From Gemmatimonadota bacterium (GTDB lineage Bacteria > Gemmatimonadota > Gemmatimonadetes > Gemmatimonadales > GWC2-71-9), in assembly GCA_027294455.1 (NCBI GenBank), contig JAPULZ010000155.1, positions 1 to 35,789 of the forward strand: 35,789 bases of DNA, read 5' to 3'. The first letter of the stretch is position 1, and each line of letters opens with the position of its first letter. Below are positions 15,944 to 24,346 of this stretch, piece after piece. Both the position numbers and the translations under genes were made by a program. Under the pieces are notes generated by a model. It ran no database searches. It saw only the letters and a list, made by a program, of their open reading frames with translations, and was not told the DNA's origin.

Positions 15944-17605
15944 TTGGCGAAAGAAGATCGGAAGAAGTCGAAAGCGAAGGTGGAGATTCCATCGGGAGTC
16001 GAGATCCTGTTCGATCCGCGATGGAACAAGGGAACCGCGTTCACGGAGCGGGAGCGGGACGTGTTGGGGATTCGCGGGTTGCTGCCCCCTCGCATATTCG
16101 ATCAATCCGAGCAAGAACAACGCATCTTGGAAAATTTTGACCGCAAGGGGTCCGATCTCGACAGGTACATTTTCATGGTCGGCCTGCAGGATCGGAATCA
16201 GACCGCGTTCTACCGCACCGTCATAGATAACATCGAAACGATGCTGCCGATCATCTACACGCCCACCGTGGGCGAAGCGTGCCAGAAGTTCGCCCGGATC
16301 TTTCGGCGTCCGCGGGGCCTCTACTTGACCGCGCAGGACCGGGGTCGCGTCGCCGACGTGCTCCGCAATTGGCCCCAGCCCGAGGCAGGGGTGATCGTCG
16401 TGACCGATGGAGAGCGCATTCTGGGGTTGGGAGACCTGGGCGCCAATGGGATGGGCATTCCCATCGGCAAGCTGGTGTTGTACACGGCCTGCGCGGGTAT
16501 CCCTCCCAATCGCTGTCTACCGGTGATGCTGGATGTGGGGACCAACAACGATGCGCTGCGCGACGATCCGCTGTATCTGGGGTCGAATCAGCCCCGGCTG
16601 CGAGGCCAGGAGTACGACGATCTCGTCGAGGAATTCATGGTGGCTGTGGAGGAGGTGTTTCCAGGCGCATTGATTCAGTTCGAAGATTTCGCGACCGCGA
16701 ACGCTGTGCCGCTATTGGAAAAATACCGAGGGCGGTTTTGCACCTTCAACGACGACATCCAAGGGACCGCCGCCGTCACCCTGGCGGGATTGTTGTCCGC
16801 CGCGCGGATCACCGGACGCGCGCTCAAAGACCAGACCATCGTGTTCCTCGGCGCCGGGAGTGCGGCCACGGGAATCGGTCACCTGATGGTGTCCGCGCTG
16901 ATGCAGGACGGTGCTGCCGAGGCGGAGGCCTTGGCCGGCATCTGGTTCGTCGATTCCAAGGGGCTGGTCGTCGAGGTGCGAGACGACCTGGCGGAACACA
17001 AGAAGCCGTTCGCCCACGACCACGAACCACTACCCAACCTGCTGGCCACGGTGAAGGCCATCCGGCCAACGACTCTCATCGGCGTATCGGGCCAAGCCGG
17101 GACGTTCACCGAACCTGTCCTACGGGAAATGGCATCGCTGAACGAACGGCCGGTCGTCCTGGCCCTGTCGAATCCCACGTCGAAGGCCGAGTGCACGGCC
17201 GAACAGGCATATGAGTGGACGGCCGGTCGGGCGGTGTTTGCGAGCGGCAGTCCGTTCGATCCGGTGGAGTACGATGGGAAGACGCTCGTATCGGGGCAGG
17301 GCAACAACGCGTACATCTTTCCCGGCGTTGGACTTGGTGTCATGGCATCGGCGGCTCGGCACGTCACCGACGAGATGTTTCTCGCGGCCGCCTGGGTGCT
17401 CGCCGAGCTCGTGCCGACCGAATCGTTGGCTTCCGGGTCCATCTATCCCCCGCTGACCAGCATTCGCGACGTATCGGCCGCCATCGCAGCGGAGGTGGCC
17501 CGCGTGGCCGGGCGGCAGGGATTGGCCGCCACCGAAGTGCCCGAGGATGCCTTGGGGTTCGTCAAGGGGCTCATGTACGACGCTCGCTACGAAGAATACG
17601 CGTGA
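15944..17605 (+). CDS. maeA: NAD-type malic enzyme
   Basis: This protein of about 553 residues is a full-length malic enzyme (oxidative decarboxylation of malate to pyruvate and CO2 with NAD(P)), of the MaeA/SfcA size class. Catalytic Tyr105 is in IIYTPTVGEACQKF and the catalytic lysine in GIPIGKLVLY (about Lys176). Metal ligands are Glu247-Asp248 (FEDFATANA) and Asp271 (FNDDIQGTAAVTLAG). The nucleotide-binding GAGSAATG begins near 303. I chose a TTG start (reading LAKEDRKK) preceded by GAGAGGG, because the nearest in-frame ATG lies far inside the preceding hydrolase gene. The stop codon overlaps the GTG of the methyltransferase remnant. It connects the TCA cycle with pyruvate. NAD versus NADP preference is by family only. 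Confidence 0.93.
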   Translation: MAKEDRKKSKAKVEIPSGVEILFDPRWNKGTAFTERERDVLGIRGLLPPRIFDQSEQEQRILENFDRKGSDLDRYIFMVGLQDRNQTAFYRTVIDNIETMLPIIYTPTVGEACQKFARIFRRPRGLYLTAQDRGRVADVLRNWPQPEAGVIVVTDGERILGLGDLGANGMGIPIGKLVLYTACAGIPPNRCLPVMLDVGTNNDALRDDPLYLGSNQPRLRGQEYDDLVEEFMVAVEEVFPGALIQFEDFATANAVPLLEKYRGRFCTFNDDIQGTAAVTLAGLLSAARITGRALKDQTIVFLGAGSAATGIGHLMVSALMQDGAAEAEALAGIWFVDSKGLVVEVRDDLAEHKKPFAHDHEPLPNLLATVKAIRPTTLIGVSGQAGTFTEPVLREMASLNERPVVLALSNPTSKAECTAEQAYEWTAGRAVFASGSPFDPVEYDGKTLVSGQGNNAYIFPGVGLGVMASAARHVTDEMFLAAAWVLAELVPTESLASGSIYPPLTSIRDVSAAIAAEVARVAGRQGLAATEVPEDALGFVKGLMYDARYEEYA

Positions 17606-17823
17606 CGCTGCATGACACCTTCGGCGATATCGATATCTATCTCTTTGATCAGTTATTGAAGGATCTATCGATTGCCGGACGGCACCGATCGTTTTCTGGT
17701 CGATCTGGGCAAGTTGTTGTTTTTGACGGAGGAGCTTGGCGGGGAACTCGCCGATCCATCAAGACCACCAACGTGCAGGATCAGCGTTGCATGACCACGT
17801 GGGTCGTGCGCAAGGGCCGCTAG
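17602..17823 (+). pseudogene. SAM-dependent methyltransferase remnant with internal deletion
   Basis: Three pieces of one methyltransferase family survive. The first frame, opening with GTG overlapping the malic enzyme stop as GTGA, reads HDTFGDIDIYLFDQLLK, a family N terminus. From about 17660 a second frame reads YRLPDGTDRFLVDLGKLLF and then LTEELGGELADP. After a one-base loss near 17757, reading returns to the first frame as IKTTNVQDQRCMTTWVVRK, the family C terminus. The central region with the DxGCGxG SAM-binding motif is gone; from the usual size of such enzymes roughly 150-200 residues are missing. The nominal open frame of 73 residues is therefore a fossil, formerly translationally coupled to malic enzyme. 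Confidence 0.82.
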
Positions 17824-17839
17824 CGTTTCCGCCCCAGCA

Positions 17840-18340
17840 TCATTCCAGCATCGATATGGAATCTGGCTCCGGATGGGGCTTGATGTGTTCCGTTTCCATG
17901 ATCAGCCGGGCGCACGTATTCCACCGGAGAATGGCATCGTCGTTGTTCTCGGGGCTGATTTTCTCCGCCTTCTCATACCATTCCATGGCCTCATGCAGCA
18001 AGTCGTGGGCGATGAATCCGGACCCGGGATTTTGCCGGGCGAGCTGGACTTTGGCCCGCCGCTCGCAAATGATGCCGAGGTAATAGGCTTCCTCGTAATC
18101 GTTCTGCAGGCGGGGGAGCAGCTTGCGGGCCTCTTGGGCACATGCGGACCCTCTGCTGGGCAGCTGGTCCGTCAGGGCGAGGATCAATGTGACGATTGCT
18201 TCATGATTGTCGGGATCGACTTCGACGATGTCGCGGCAAATACTCTCGGCCTCCCGGGGCTCATTGAGGAGCCGATATCTGTTGGCCTTTTCGAGGGCCG
18301 CCTCCACACCTCCAGAAGACAAGGACTTTAGCTTGAACAT
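17840..18340 (-). CDS. Tetratricopeptide-repeat protein
   Basis: This 166-residue soluble protein is built of helical TPR-like repeats: ALEKANRYRLLNEPREAESI...DPDNHEAI (about 15-50), a central DYEEAYYLGIICERRAKVQLA, and EAMEWYEKAEKISPENNDDAILRWN near the C terminus. It has no signal peptide or membrane segment, so it is probably a cytoplasmic protein-protein adaptor. AGGAGGT lies a few bases before the ATG. It begins 17 bases after the stop of the sdhB remnant on the same strand, which suggests it was once the downstream member of a succinate dehydrogenase operon. The gene itself looks intact. The partner is unknown. Confidence 0.75.
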   Translation of the reverse strand: MFKLKSLSSGGVEAALEKANRYRLLNEPREAESICRDIVEVDPDNHEAIVTLILALTDQLPSRGSACAQEARKLLPRLQNDYEEAYYLGIICERRAKVQLARQNPGSGFIAHDLLHEAMEWYEKAEKISPENNDDAILRWNTCARLIMETEHIKPHPEPDSISMLE

Positions 18341-18357
18341 GCGACCTCCTGCGATTG

Positions 18358-18705
18358 TTACGACTCCGCGCCGCTGCCTGCGCGGCCGCGTCCGAACAAC
18401 GCCAGGAATCTCAGTACCGGATCGTAGGATTCATCCACGACCCGCTCCTTCAGTGGTATGATGGCGTTGTCGGTAATCGTAATGTCTTCCGGGCATACTT
18501 TCGTACAACACTTGGTGATATTGCAGTATCCAATTTCGTGCCGTTTACGCAAGTCCTCGAGGCGATTCTCGGTGTCGAGAGGGTGCATATCCAGCATGGC
18601 CGGATGAGCGGGAAGGTCTTCATCGGTTCGACGGTCAAACGCGACAGATGGGATCCGTCTGCGTCCGGACCGGTGCGGTTCAGATTGGTGCCGGATGTTC
18701 GCTGG
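18358..18705 (-). pseudogene. sdhB: Remnant of succinate dehydrogenase/fumarate reductase iron-sulfur subunit
   Basis: The C-terminal half of an SdhB/FrdB-type protein is clear: HPLDTENRLEDLRKRH, then GYCNITKCCTKVCPEDI with the cysteine cluster that binds iron-sulfur centres, then ITDNAIIPLKERVVD. Just upstream, in a different frame, is DADGSHLSRLTVEPMKTFP followed by LIR, which resembles the middle of the subunit before FPxIRDLVVD. The two parts meet near 18597 with the intervening residues missing and the frame shifted. The ferredoxin-like N-terminal cysteines are also absent. The nominal 125-residue open frame starting at 18735 joins unrelated sequence to the C-terminal part. The upstream boundary is uncertain. 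No sdhA or sdhC is nearby. Confidence 0.72.
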
Positions 18706-18765
18706 TACGGTGTGTGCGGGGTCGGGACGGGTCACTGGGGGTTGACCACTGGCCGCGCGATCGTC

Positions 18766-19083
18766 CTAGCCGCCGGCTTGGAGTCGATCGCGTTCCTTCT
18801 GCTGCTGAATCAAGCGCTCGGCGAACTCGAGCCGCTCCTCGAGGTCCAGCACGCGATCCTCGAGTTGATGGACGATGGGCTCCAGGTCGCTCTCGAGGTG
18901 GCCGTCGCCCTCGGGATACCGGCCGGCGAGCCGGTCGGCGAGCGCCTTTCCGAGCGGGCTCTTGACCACGATGAGCGCGGTGAGGAACAGCCAGAACATG
19001 AAGACAAGGTAACGGGAAAGCGGGGGTGCGGGGAGCCGTGAAATCCCCTTCACGAACAGTTCGGGTTGGCGGGTGTAAGTCAC
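18766..19083 (-). CDS. Small membrane protein with C-terminal coiled coil
   Basis: The frame encodes 105 residues. One hydrophobic helix (about 27-41, YLVFMFWLFLTALIVV) is followed by a charged region and a coiled coil (HQLEDRVLDLEERLEFAERLIQQQKERDRL, about 71-100). This is the layout of PspB-like phage-shock membrane proteins, but the similarity is structural only. The GTG at the left end of the open frame has no clear ribosome site; an internal ATG (MFWLFLTALIV, first base 18999) would give a 77-residue protein starting at the membrane helix. It lies upstream of the sdhB remnant on the same strand, within a decayed strip, so it may not be expressed. Confidence 0.5.
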   Translation of the reverse strand: MTYTRQPELFVKGISRLPAPPLSRYLVFMFWLFLTALIVVKSPLGKALADRLAGRYPEGDGHLESDLEPIVHQLEDRVLDLEERLEFAERLIQQQKERDRLQAGG

Positions 19084-19205
19084 ACGTAGATAGGTACTTG
19101 TAAATAGGCTGACACCGTTTATCCTTCTACGCCGTCAACCGGTTTTCGGCGGCCGGCGGCCGGGATCGGGCGCGGAAAGCCACGACTGGTGGGAGAGAAA
19201 GCAAA

Positions 19206-20537
19206 ATGGAATTGGACCAGTTCATGGCGGGCCTCGTTCGCCGGAACCCGGGTGAGAAGGAATTTCACCAAGCGGTCCGGGAGGTCGCCGACAAAGTCCT
19301 TCCCTTCATCGCAGCACACCCCGACTACCAAAAAGCCCGCATTATGGAGCGCATGACCGAGCCTGATCGGATAGTGATCTTCCGCGTGTCATGGGAGGAC
19401 GACGACGGCAACGTCCGCGTGAACCGAGGCTACCGCGTGCAGTTCAGCAATGCCATCGGCCCGTACAAGGGCGGGCTCCGGTTCGACAAATCGGTGCACC
19501 TGAGCGTGCTGAAGTTTCTCGGCTTCGAGCAGGTGTTCAAGAACAGCTTGACCACGCTGCCCATGGGCGGGGCCAAAGGCGGATCCGACTTCAACCCCAA
19601 GGGCAAGAGCGATTCCGAGGTGATGCGGTTCTGTCAATCTTTCATGACGGAACTGTACCGCCACATCGGGGAGGACGTGGATGTGCCCGCCGGCGACATC
19701 GGGGTGGGTGCGCGGGAGATCAGTTACCTGTTCGGCCAGTACAAGCGATTGAGTAACGAGTTCACCGGCACGCTGACCGGCAAAGGCCTGGCCTTTGGTG
19801 GCAGCCAGGTTCGCACCGAGGCCACCGGCTACGGGTGCGTCTACTTTGCCCGGGAAATGTTGGCTCACGTCAACGACGAGTTGGAGGGCAAGACGTGCGT
19901 CCTCTCCGGGTCGGGCAATGTGGCGACATATGCCGCGCAGCGATTGATGCAGTTGGGCGCCAAGGTGGTGGCGTTGTCGGATCGCACGGGCTTCATTCAC
20001 GAGCCCGATGGCCTCACCCTAGAACGTCTCGACTACATCATCGAGTTGAAGGAACACCAGCGCGGCAGCCTCGACCAATACGCCAAGGAATTCGGAGTGA
20101 CGTTCTGTCCCGGCAAGAAGCCGTGGATCGTGCCGTGTGATATTGCGTTTCCCTGCGCGACGCAAAACGAACTCGACAAGGAGGATGCCCGCACGCTGAT
20201 AGACCACGGCTGTCGGTTGGTGTCGGAAGGGGCCAACATGCCTACGACTTTCGCGGGTTCGACGTTGTTCGAGGAAGCGCAGATACTGTTCGCTCCAGGA
20301 AAAGCGGCCAACGCCGGTGGCGTGGCGATTTCGGGATTGGAGATGTCGCAAAACTCCATGCGGTTGTCGTGGACGCGCGAAGAGGTCGATCGGCAGCTTC
20401 AGGAGATCATGACGCGCATCCACGAACAATGCGTCGAATACGGGATCGAGAACGGGCACGTCAACTACATCAAGGGCGCCAACGTCGCCGGTTTTGTGAA
20501 GGTGGCCGAGGCGATGTTGGCATACGGCATCATGTAG
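19206..20537 (+). CDS. gdhA: Glutamate dehydrogenase, NADP-type
   Basis: This 443-residue protein is a full-length hexameric glutamate dehydrogenase (E. coli GdhA has 447 residues), interconverting 2-oxoglutarate plus ammonia and glutamate. The substrate-binding region reads PYKGGLRFDKSVHLSVLKFLGFEQ at 87-110. The catalytic lysine is Lys124 in PMGGAKGGSDFNP, with the conserved Asp in DVPAGDIGVGAREI at 159-172. The Rossmann motif is SGSGNVA at 234-240 with a Ser-Asp-Arg (258-260) at the end of the second strand, consistent with NADP use. GGGAGAG precedes the ATG. It stands alone and is bounded downstream by strong hairpins. It supplies glutamate or drains it for catabolism. Confidence 0.95.
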   Translation: MELDQFMAGLVRRNPGEKEFHQAVREVADKVLPFIAAHPDYQKARIMERMTEPDRIVIFRVSWEDDDGNVRVNRGYRVQFSNAIGPYKGGLRFDKSVHLSVLKFLGFEQVFKNSLTTLPMGGAKGGSDFNPKGKSDSEVMRFCQSFMTELYRHIGEDVDVPAGDIGVGAREISYLFGQYKRLSNEFTGTLTGKGLAFGGSQVRTEATGYGCVYFAREMLAHVNDELEGKTCVLSGSGNVATYAAQRLMQLGAKVVALSDRTGFIHEPDGLTLERLDYIIELKEHQRGSLDQYAKEFGVTFCPGKKPWIVPCDIAFPCATQNELDKEDARTLIDHGCRLVSEGANMPTTFAGSTLFEEAQILFAPGKAANAGGVAISGLEMSQNSMRLSWTREEVDRQLQEIMTRIHEQCVEYGIENGHVNYIKGANVAGFVKVAEAMLAYGIM

Positions 20538-20554
20538 CGCGTTGCCGTAGAACT

Positions 20555-20618
20555 CCGCGGGAACCGGTCGGCGGCCTGGCGGGTTCTCGCGGCGGGCGTG
20601 AGAGTCCTACACCCGCCG
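20555..20618. terminator. Two overlapping GC hairpins after gdhA
   Basis: CCGCGGGAACC (20555-20565) pairs with GGTTCTCGCGG (20582-20592) with one G-U pair, and CGGCGGG (20590-20596) pairs with CCCGCCG (20612-20618). The two stems share bases 20590-20592, so they may be alternatives. They lie between the convergent gdhA and DUF1761 genes and lack T-tracts. From 20619 to 20749 I see nothing that looks like a gene or site. Confidence 0.45.
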
Positions 20619-20749
20619 TTGGTACACCTCCACATCGCATTCCTCATCATGGCGTTCGTGGCCATGTACACGTGGCTCCTGCGGGGGCTGGCCACGAGCG
20701 TGTTCGAAGACCGGACCTATCGGTTTGCCCGAGCCAACACCCTCCGTCC

Positions 20750-21166
20750 TCACCGCCACGCTGCGAGTATGACGCCCATCACCACGGCGTAAACCAGCTG
20801 ATAGCCGGCATCGATGAGGTAGGTCGACAACGGTTTCTCTGAGAACATATGGGCAGTCAGGCCCAGGGTGGCCAGAAATCCGATCCAGACGAGGAAGCCG
20901 AGAAAGGCGCCCTGATACACCGTCGACACGCCCGCGTAAGAAACGAATACCGCGAGAACGAAGGCCATCACCACATAGCAGAACAGTGACACGATAAAGG
21001 CTCGGCCGGCCGTCTTTCGCATCTGCTCGACCTTCTCTTCCGAATACCCGTGGGCCTTCACCCAGAGTTTGTGAAACAACAGCGGTGAGTACCACAGTGC
21101 ACCGATGAAGATCGTGGCTAGCGCCGCAACGCCAACGGCCAGGTAGTCGATTTGGAATTCAGGCAT
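20750..21166 (-). CDS. DUF1761 family membrane protein
   Basis: The 138-residue protein has four hydrophobic helices (about 8-28, 55-77, 82-105 and 116-136) and matches DUF1761: IGALWYSPLLFHKLWVKAHGYS near 21-42, then a QMRKTAG turn, and a C-terminal LIDAGYQLVYAVVMGVILAAW. The family function is unknown. GGAGG lies four bases before the ATG. It follows the ADOP permease stop by 63 bases on the same strand and may be read from the PadR-ADOP transcript. Confidence 0.85.
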   Translation of the reverse strand: MPEFQIDYLAVGVAALATIFIGALWYSPLLFHKLWVKAHGYSEEKVEQMRKTAGRAFIVSLFCYVVMAFVLAVFVSYAGVSTVYQGAFLGFLVWIGFLATLGLTAHMFSEKPLSTYLIDAGYQLVYAVVMGVILAAWR

Positions 21167-21229
21167 GGGGCCTCCGGGGTTATCGATGGTTTGACGGCCT
21201 GTGCCCCGTTATGGTCATACGGCAAGGTG

Positions 21230-23977
21230 TCAGTTATATCGCAATGCGGTGAGGGGATCGACCTTGGTAGCCCGCAGCGCCGGCAAATAGCTCGAGAGCA
21301 GCGCGACGAGCCCGAGCAGCAACGCGACCCCCACGAAGGTCACGGGATCCCGTGCCGTCACGCCGTACAGTTGACTGGCCATGACGCGGGTGGCCAGGAG
21401 TGCCCCGACGACGCCGCTCCCGATGCCGAGGGCGATGAGCCCGGTGGACTGCAGCATCACCAAGCCGAGCACGTTCTTCCCGCTGGCTCCCAAGGCCATG
21501 CGGATGCCCAGCTCGTTGGTGCGCTGGGCCACGGTGTACGACAGGACTCCGTAGATGCCGACCGCAGCGAGCACGAGCGCGACGCCTCCAAACAGGCTCA
21601 CCAGGAACATGGAAAAGCGATCGCGGGCGATCGACCGTTCCACTGCCCGCTGCATCGTCATCACGTTGCCGAGCGGCAAGTTCGGATCGAGCAGGGCGAT
21701 CTCGTTGCGAATGGCCGGGAGGTGGCCCGCAGGATCGCCGGCCGTCCGAACGGCGACCGTCATCCGCCGGAACGGCGCCTGTGCGTGCGGGAAGTAGATC
21801 GACGGGACGGCGCTCGCGCGCAGGCTTCCGTACCGCACGTCGTCCACGATGCCGACGATTTCCGTCTCCGCGTTGATGACCCGTCCCAGCGGTCCCCAGC
21901 TGCCCGAGACTCCGCTGAGGTGTTGACCGATGGGATCGACCGACGTCTCGAACAGCAAGCGGGCCAGCGCGCGGTTGATGATGACTACCCCGGGCGACTC
22001 CGGGCGATCGGTCGCGTCGAACGGCCGACCCCGGATCAAGGGAATGCCCATCGTCGCAAAGAAACCCGGGCTGACTTGCCGATACCATGCCGCCGGCCCC
22101 TGGCCCGGTTCGGGGGGTGGTGCGCCCACCACGACGAGGCTCAAGAGATAGTCCAGGGGATCACTGAGCGGTAGCGAGGAGGTGATCCCCGAGGATTCCA
22201 CACCGGGCAATCCCTCGATCCGCGTCTGGAGACGATCATAGGTGTCGATCACCGTCGCGAGTGTTTCGTAACTGGTTGCGGGAAGGTTCACCTCCAGCGT
22301 GAGTAGGCCGGTCGGGTCGAAGCCGGGATCGGTGTCCCGCAGCCGGTTGAAACTCTTGATCAGCAAACCGGCCCCCGTCGTGACCATGACGGCGAGCGCG
22401 AGCTGCGTCACCACGAATCCGCTTCGGAGGCGATGGCCGCTCGCGCCTGACACTCGTTGGTTTCCTTCCTTGAGATCCGATTGCAGGTTCACCCGCAGTA
22501 GCTGCACCGCCGGCGCCAGCCCGAACGCGATTCCCGTGAACACGGCGCTGAGGAGCGCTACCAGCAGCACCGGCCCGTTCAGCGATACGCCGTCGAATCG
22601 TGGCAAGGTGGCCGGCGCCAATGCCAGCAGCGCCCGCTGCCCGACGATGGCCACCAACAATCCGGCCGCCGTGCCCATCGAGGCCAAGACGAGGCTCTCG
22701 GTGAGCAATTGACGAACCAGGCGACCCCGTCCGGCGCCGAGGGCCGCGCGTACCGCGATTTCCCGATGGCGGGCCTCGGTGCGGGCCAGCAGCAGGTTGG
22801 CCACGTTGGCACATGCTATGGCCAAGACCAAGCCGGTCGCACCGAGGAGAATCCAGAGCGCCGACCGGACATCGCCCACCACGACGTCGCGCAGGGGAGC
22901 CATCTCGATGCCCCATCCGGCAAGCTCGGGAAACTCCTCCGCCACTGCTCGAGCGATGGTCTCGAGTTCCGCCCGCCCGCCGGCGATGGTGTGCCCCGAC
23001 GCGAGCCGCCCGATAACGTCCATGTATTGGGCGCCCTGCGTCGGTGGCGGTGCGAACACCGTCCACAGATCGGCGGTCTCGGGAAACTCGGTTCCGCGGG
23101 GGAGTACGCCGATCACCTGGCCGGACTCTCCCTCGATATAGACGGTCCGGCCGACGATGTCGGGGTCCCCTCCATAACGATCCTGCCAAACGCCGTAGCT
23201 CAGCACGACCACCTGAGGTTCGCCGAACACGCCTTCTTCCGGCATGAACGTGCGCCCGAGGACCGGGTGCGATCCCAACACCGCAAACCAATTCGCCGTG
23301 GTCGTCATGGTTTTCAGACGCACGGCCGCGTTGTCGTCGTCGGTCAACGTGACCTCGCGGGGCCACGCCGCGGCAATGCCGTCCAAGGCGCCGAGGTCCT
23401 CGCGCCAGTTGTAGAAGCTGAGCGGAGACGTGAAGTACTGCTCGCGTCCTTCGGCGGGGTTGTGAGACCAGATGCGTACCAATTCCTCCGGCCGATCATA
23501 CGGCAGCGGCCGCAGCAGGACTTCGTTGACGATGCTGAAGATGGCGGTACTGGCACCAACACCCAGTGATAGGGTCGTGACCGCCACGAGCGTGAAACCG
23601 GGCTTCTTCAGCAGTCCGCGGACGGCGTAGTTGAGATCCATCAGGATGGAGTTGATCATGTGTTCCCTAGTGTGTCCGTTCGTGGGGTGATCGGCCGGGC
23701 CCTTCAAGGCGCCGTGGGTGGGGACCGCCGGACGGCGCATGTCCCGGATGTGTTCCAGGGCGGCGCTGCTCAGGAGATTGCGGCAGGTGCGTATCCACAA
23801 CACCGCAGCCGCCCATCTGCCGTGCCGGGCGCGTTCGGTGGCGTATCGTTCGGCGAACACCCCGATCATCTCGGCGGCGTAGCGTCGGCGGAAGCGTCCC
23901 GGAAACGCCGCCAGAGTCACACGCAGGATCCGCACGGCGAGGGGAAGCTGCGAACTCGACCTTCTCGATCGGGTCAT
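21230..23977 (-). CDS. ADOP-type ABC transporter permease (MacB/FtsX duplicated)
   Basis: This 915-residue protein has the architecture of the acidobacterial duplicated orphan permease family. An N-terminal soluble segment of about 100 residues (FPGRFRRRYAAEM...) resembles the permease prefix domain. It is followed by the first transmembrane helix in KKPGFTLVAVTTLSLGVGAS (about 125-150), a MacB-type periplasmic core domain, an FtsX domain, a second periplasmic domain and a second FtsX domain ending in LRATKVDPLTALRYN. No ABC ATPase is adjacent, as expected for 'orphan' members. It probably exports or mechanically couples an unknown substrate across the envelope. Its ATG overlaps the PadR stop codon (ATGA), so translation of the two is coupled and expression is very likely under PadR control. 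Confidence 0.93.
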   Translation of the reverse strand: MTRSRRSSSQLPLAVRILRVTLAAFPGRFRRRYAAEMIGVFAERYATERARHGRWAAAVLWIRTCRNLLSSAALEHIRDMRRPAVPTHGALKGPADHPTNGHTREHMINSILMDLNYAVRGLLKKPGFTLVAVTTLSLGVGASTAIFSIVNEVLLRPLPYDRPEELVRIWSHNPAEGREQYFTSPLSFYNWREDLGALDGIAAAWPREVTLTDDDNAAVRLKTMTTTANWFAVLGSHPVLGRTFMPEEGVFGEPQVVVLSYGVWQDRYGGDPDIVGRTVYIEGESGQVIGVLPRGTEFPETADLWTVFAPPPTQGAQYMDVIGRLASGHTIAGGRAELETIARAVAEEFPELAGWGIEMAPLRDVVVGDVRSALWILLGATGLVLAIACANVANLLLARTEARHREIAVRAALGAGRGRLVRQLLTESLVLASMGTAAGLLVAIVGQRALLALAPATLPRFDGVSLNGPVLLVALLSAVFTGIAFGLAPAVQLLRVNLQSDLKEGNQRVSGASGHRLRSGFVVTQLALAVMVTTGAGLLIKSFNRLRDTDPGFDPTGLLTLEVNLPATSYETLATVIDTYDRLQTRIEGLPGVESSGITSSLPLSDPLDYLLSLVVVGAPPPEPGQGPAAWYRQVSPGFFATMGIPLIRGRPFDATDRPESPGVVIINRALARLLFETSVDPIGQHLSGVSGSWGPLGRVINAETEIVGIVDDVRYGSLRASAVPSIYFPHAQAPFRRMTVAVRTAGDPAGHLPAIRNEIALLDPNLPLGNVMTMQRAVERSIARDRFSMFLVSLFGGVALVLAAVGIYGVLSYTVAQRTNELGIRMALGASGKNVLGLVMLQSTGLIALGIGSGVVGALLATRVMASQLYGVTARDPVTFVGVALLLGLVALLSSYLPALRATKVDPLTALRYN

Positions 23978-24327
23978 GCCGGTTCGTCTTTCAGGAGATC
24001 GTGCGCTCGGGCCGTGCGAACCACCACCTCGAGCCGGCGGGCCTCGCTCCTGGCAACTTCGCGGCCGTACGGGGTGACCCGGTAGTAGCGTCTTCGGTCG
24101 TCGCCCCGCCGTCGTTTGGCATCGGCGATCAGGCCGAGGTCGATCATGCGGGCGATGAGCCGGTAGAGCGATCCCAATTCCAGGCGAACGGTCCCGCCGG
24201 ACTGCTCGGCCACCTGCTGCATCACACCGTAGCCGTGGAGCTCGCCTTCGAGCAGGACCATGAGGATGTGAAAGTCCGCCGGCTTCAGGGGCAGGACGTC
24301 ACTCGGAGCGTTGTGCGTCTGGGCCAT
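23974..24327 (-). CDS. PadR-family transcriptional regulator
   Basis: This 117-residue protein is a winged-helix PadR regulator of the minimal type. LKPADFHILMVLLEGELHGYGVMQQV (about 14-39) opens the domain with the conserved HGYG at 31-34. The recognition helix reads LELGSLYRLIARM and the wing DRRRYYRVTPYGRE at 78-90. I use the MAQTHNAP start; the longer open frame has no PadR similarity and would contain the candidate operator. Its TGA overlaps the ADOP permease ATG. PadR proteins usually repress their own operon and release DNA on binding a small ligand. The candidate operator lies 20 bases upstream. Confidence 0.92.
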   Translation of the reverse strand: MAQTHNAPSDVLPLKPADFHILMVLLEGELHGYGVMQQVAEQSGGTVRLELGSLYRLIARMIDLGLIADAKRRRGDDRRRYYRVTPYGREVARSEARRLEVVVRTARAHDLLKDEPA

Positions 24328-24346
24328 GAGAGTCCAAGCCGATATA

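Noticed and set aside
13777..16095. A 772-codon open frame on the minus strand
   Set aside because: It lies antisense to the hydrolase and malic enzyme genes, both with clear families and ribosome sites. Its translation is rich in His, Arg and Pro with no domain pattern; long antisense frames are common in GC-rich DNA.
18358..18735. The 125-codon frame as an intact small iron-sulfur protein
   Set aside because: Only the C-terminal half matches SdhB. The first half is out of frame with the SdhB-like segment it overlaps and lacks the N-terminal ferredoxin cysteines.
20598..20792. A 64-codon plus-strand frame after gdhA with a hydrophobic stretch
   Set aside because: It overlaps the hairpins and the end of DUF1761, has no ribosome site, and its C-terminal part is antisense to DUF1761.
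21152..22174. A 340-codon plus-strand frame inside the ADOP gene
   Set aside because: Composition is low-complexity His/Arg/Gln-rich and it mirrors codon third-position bias of the ADOP permease.
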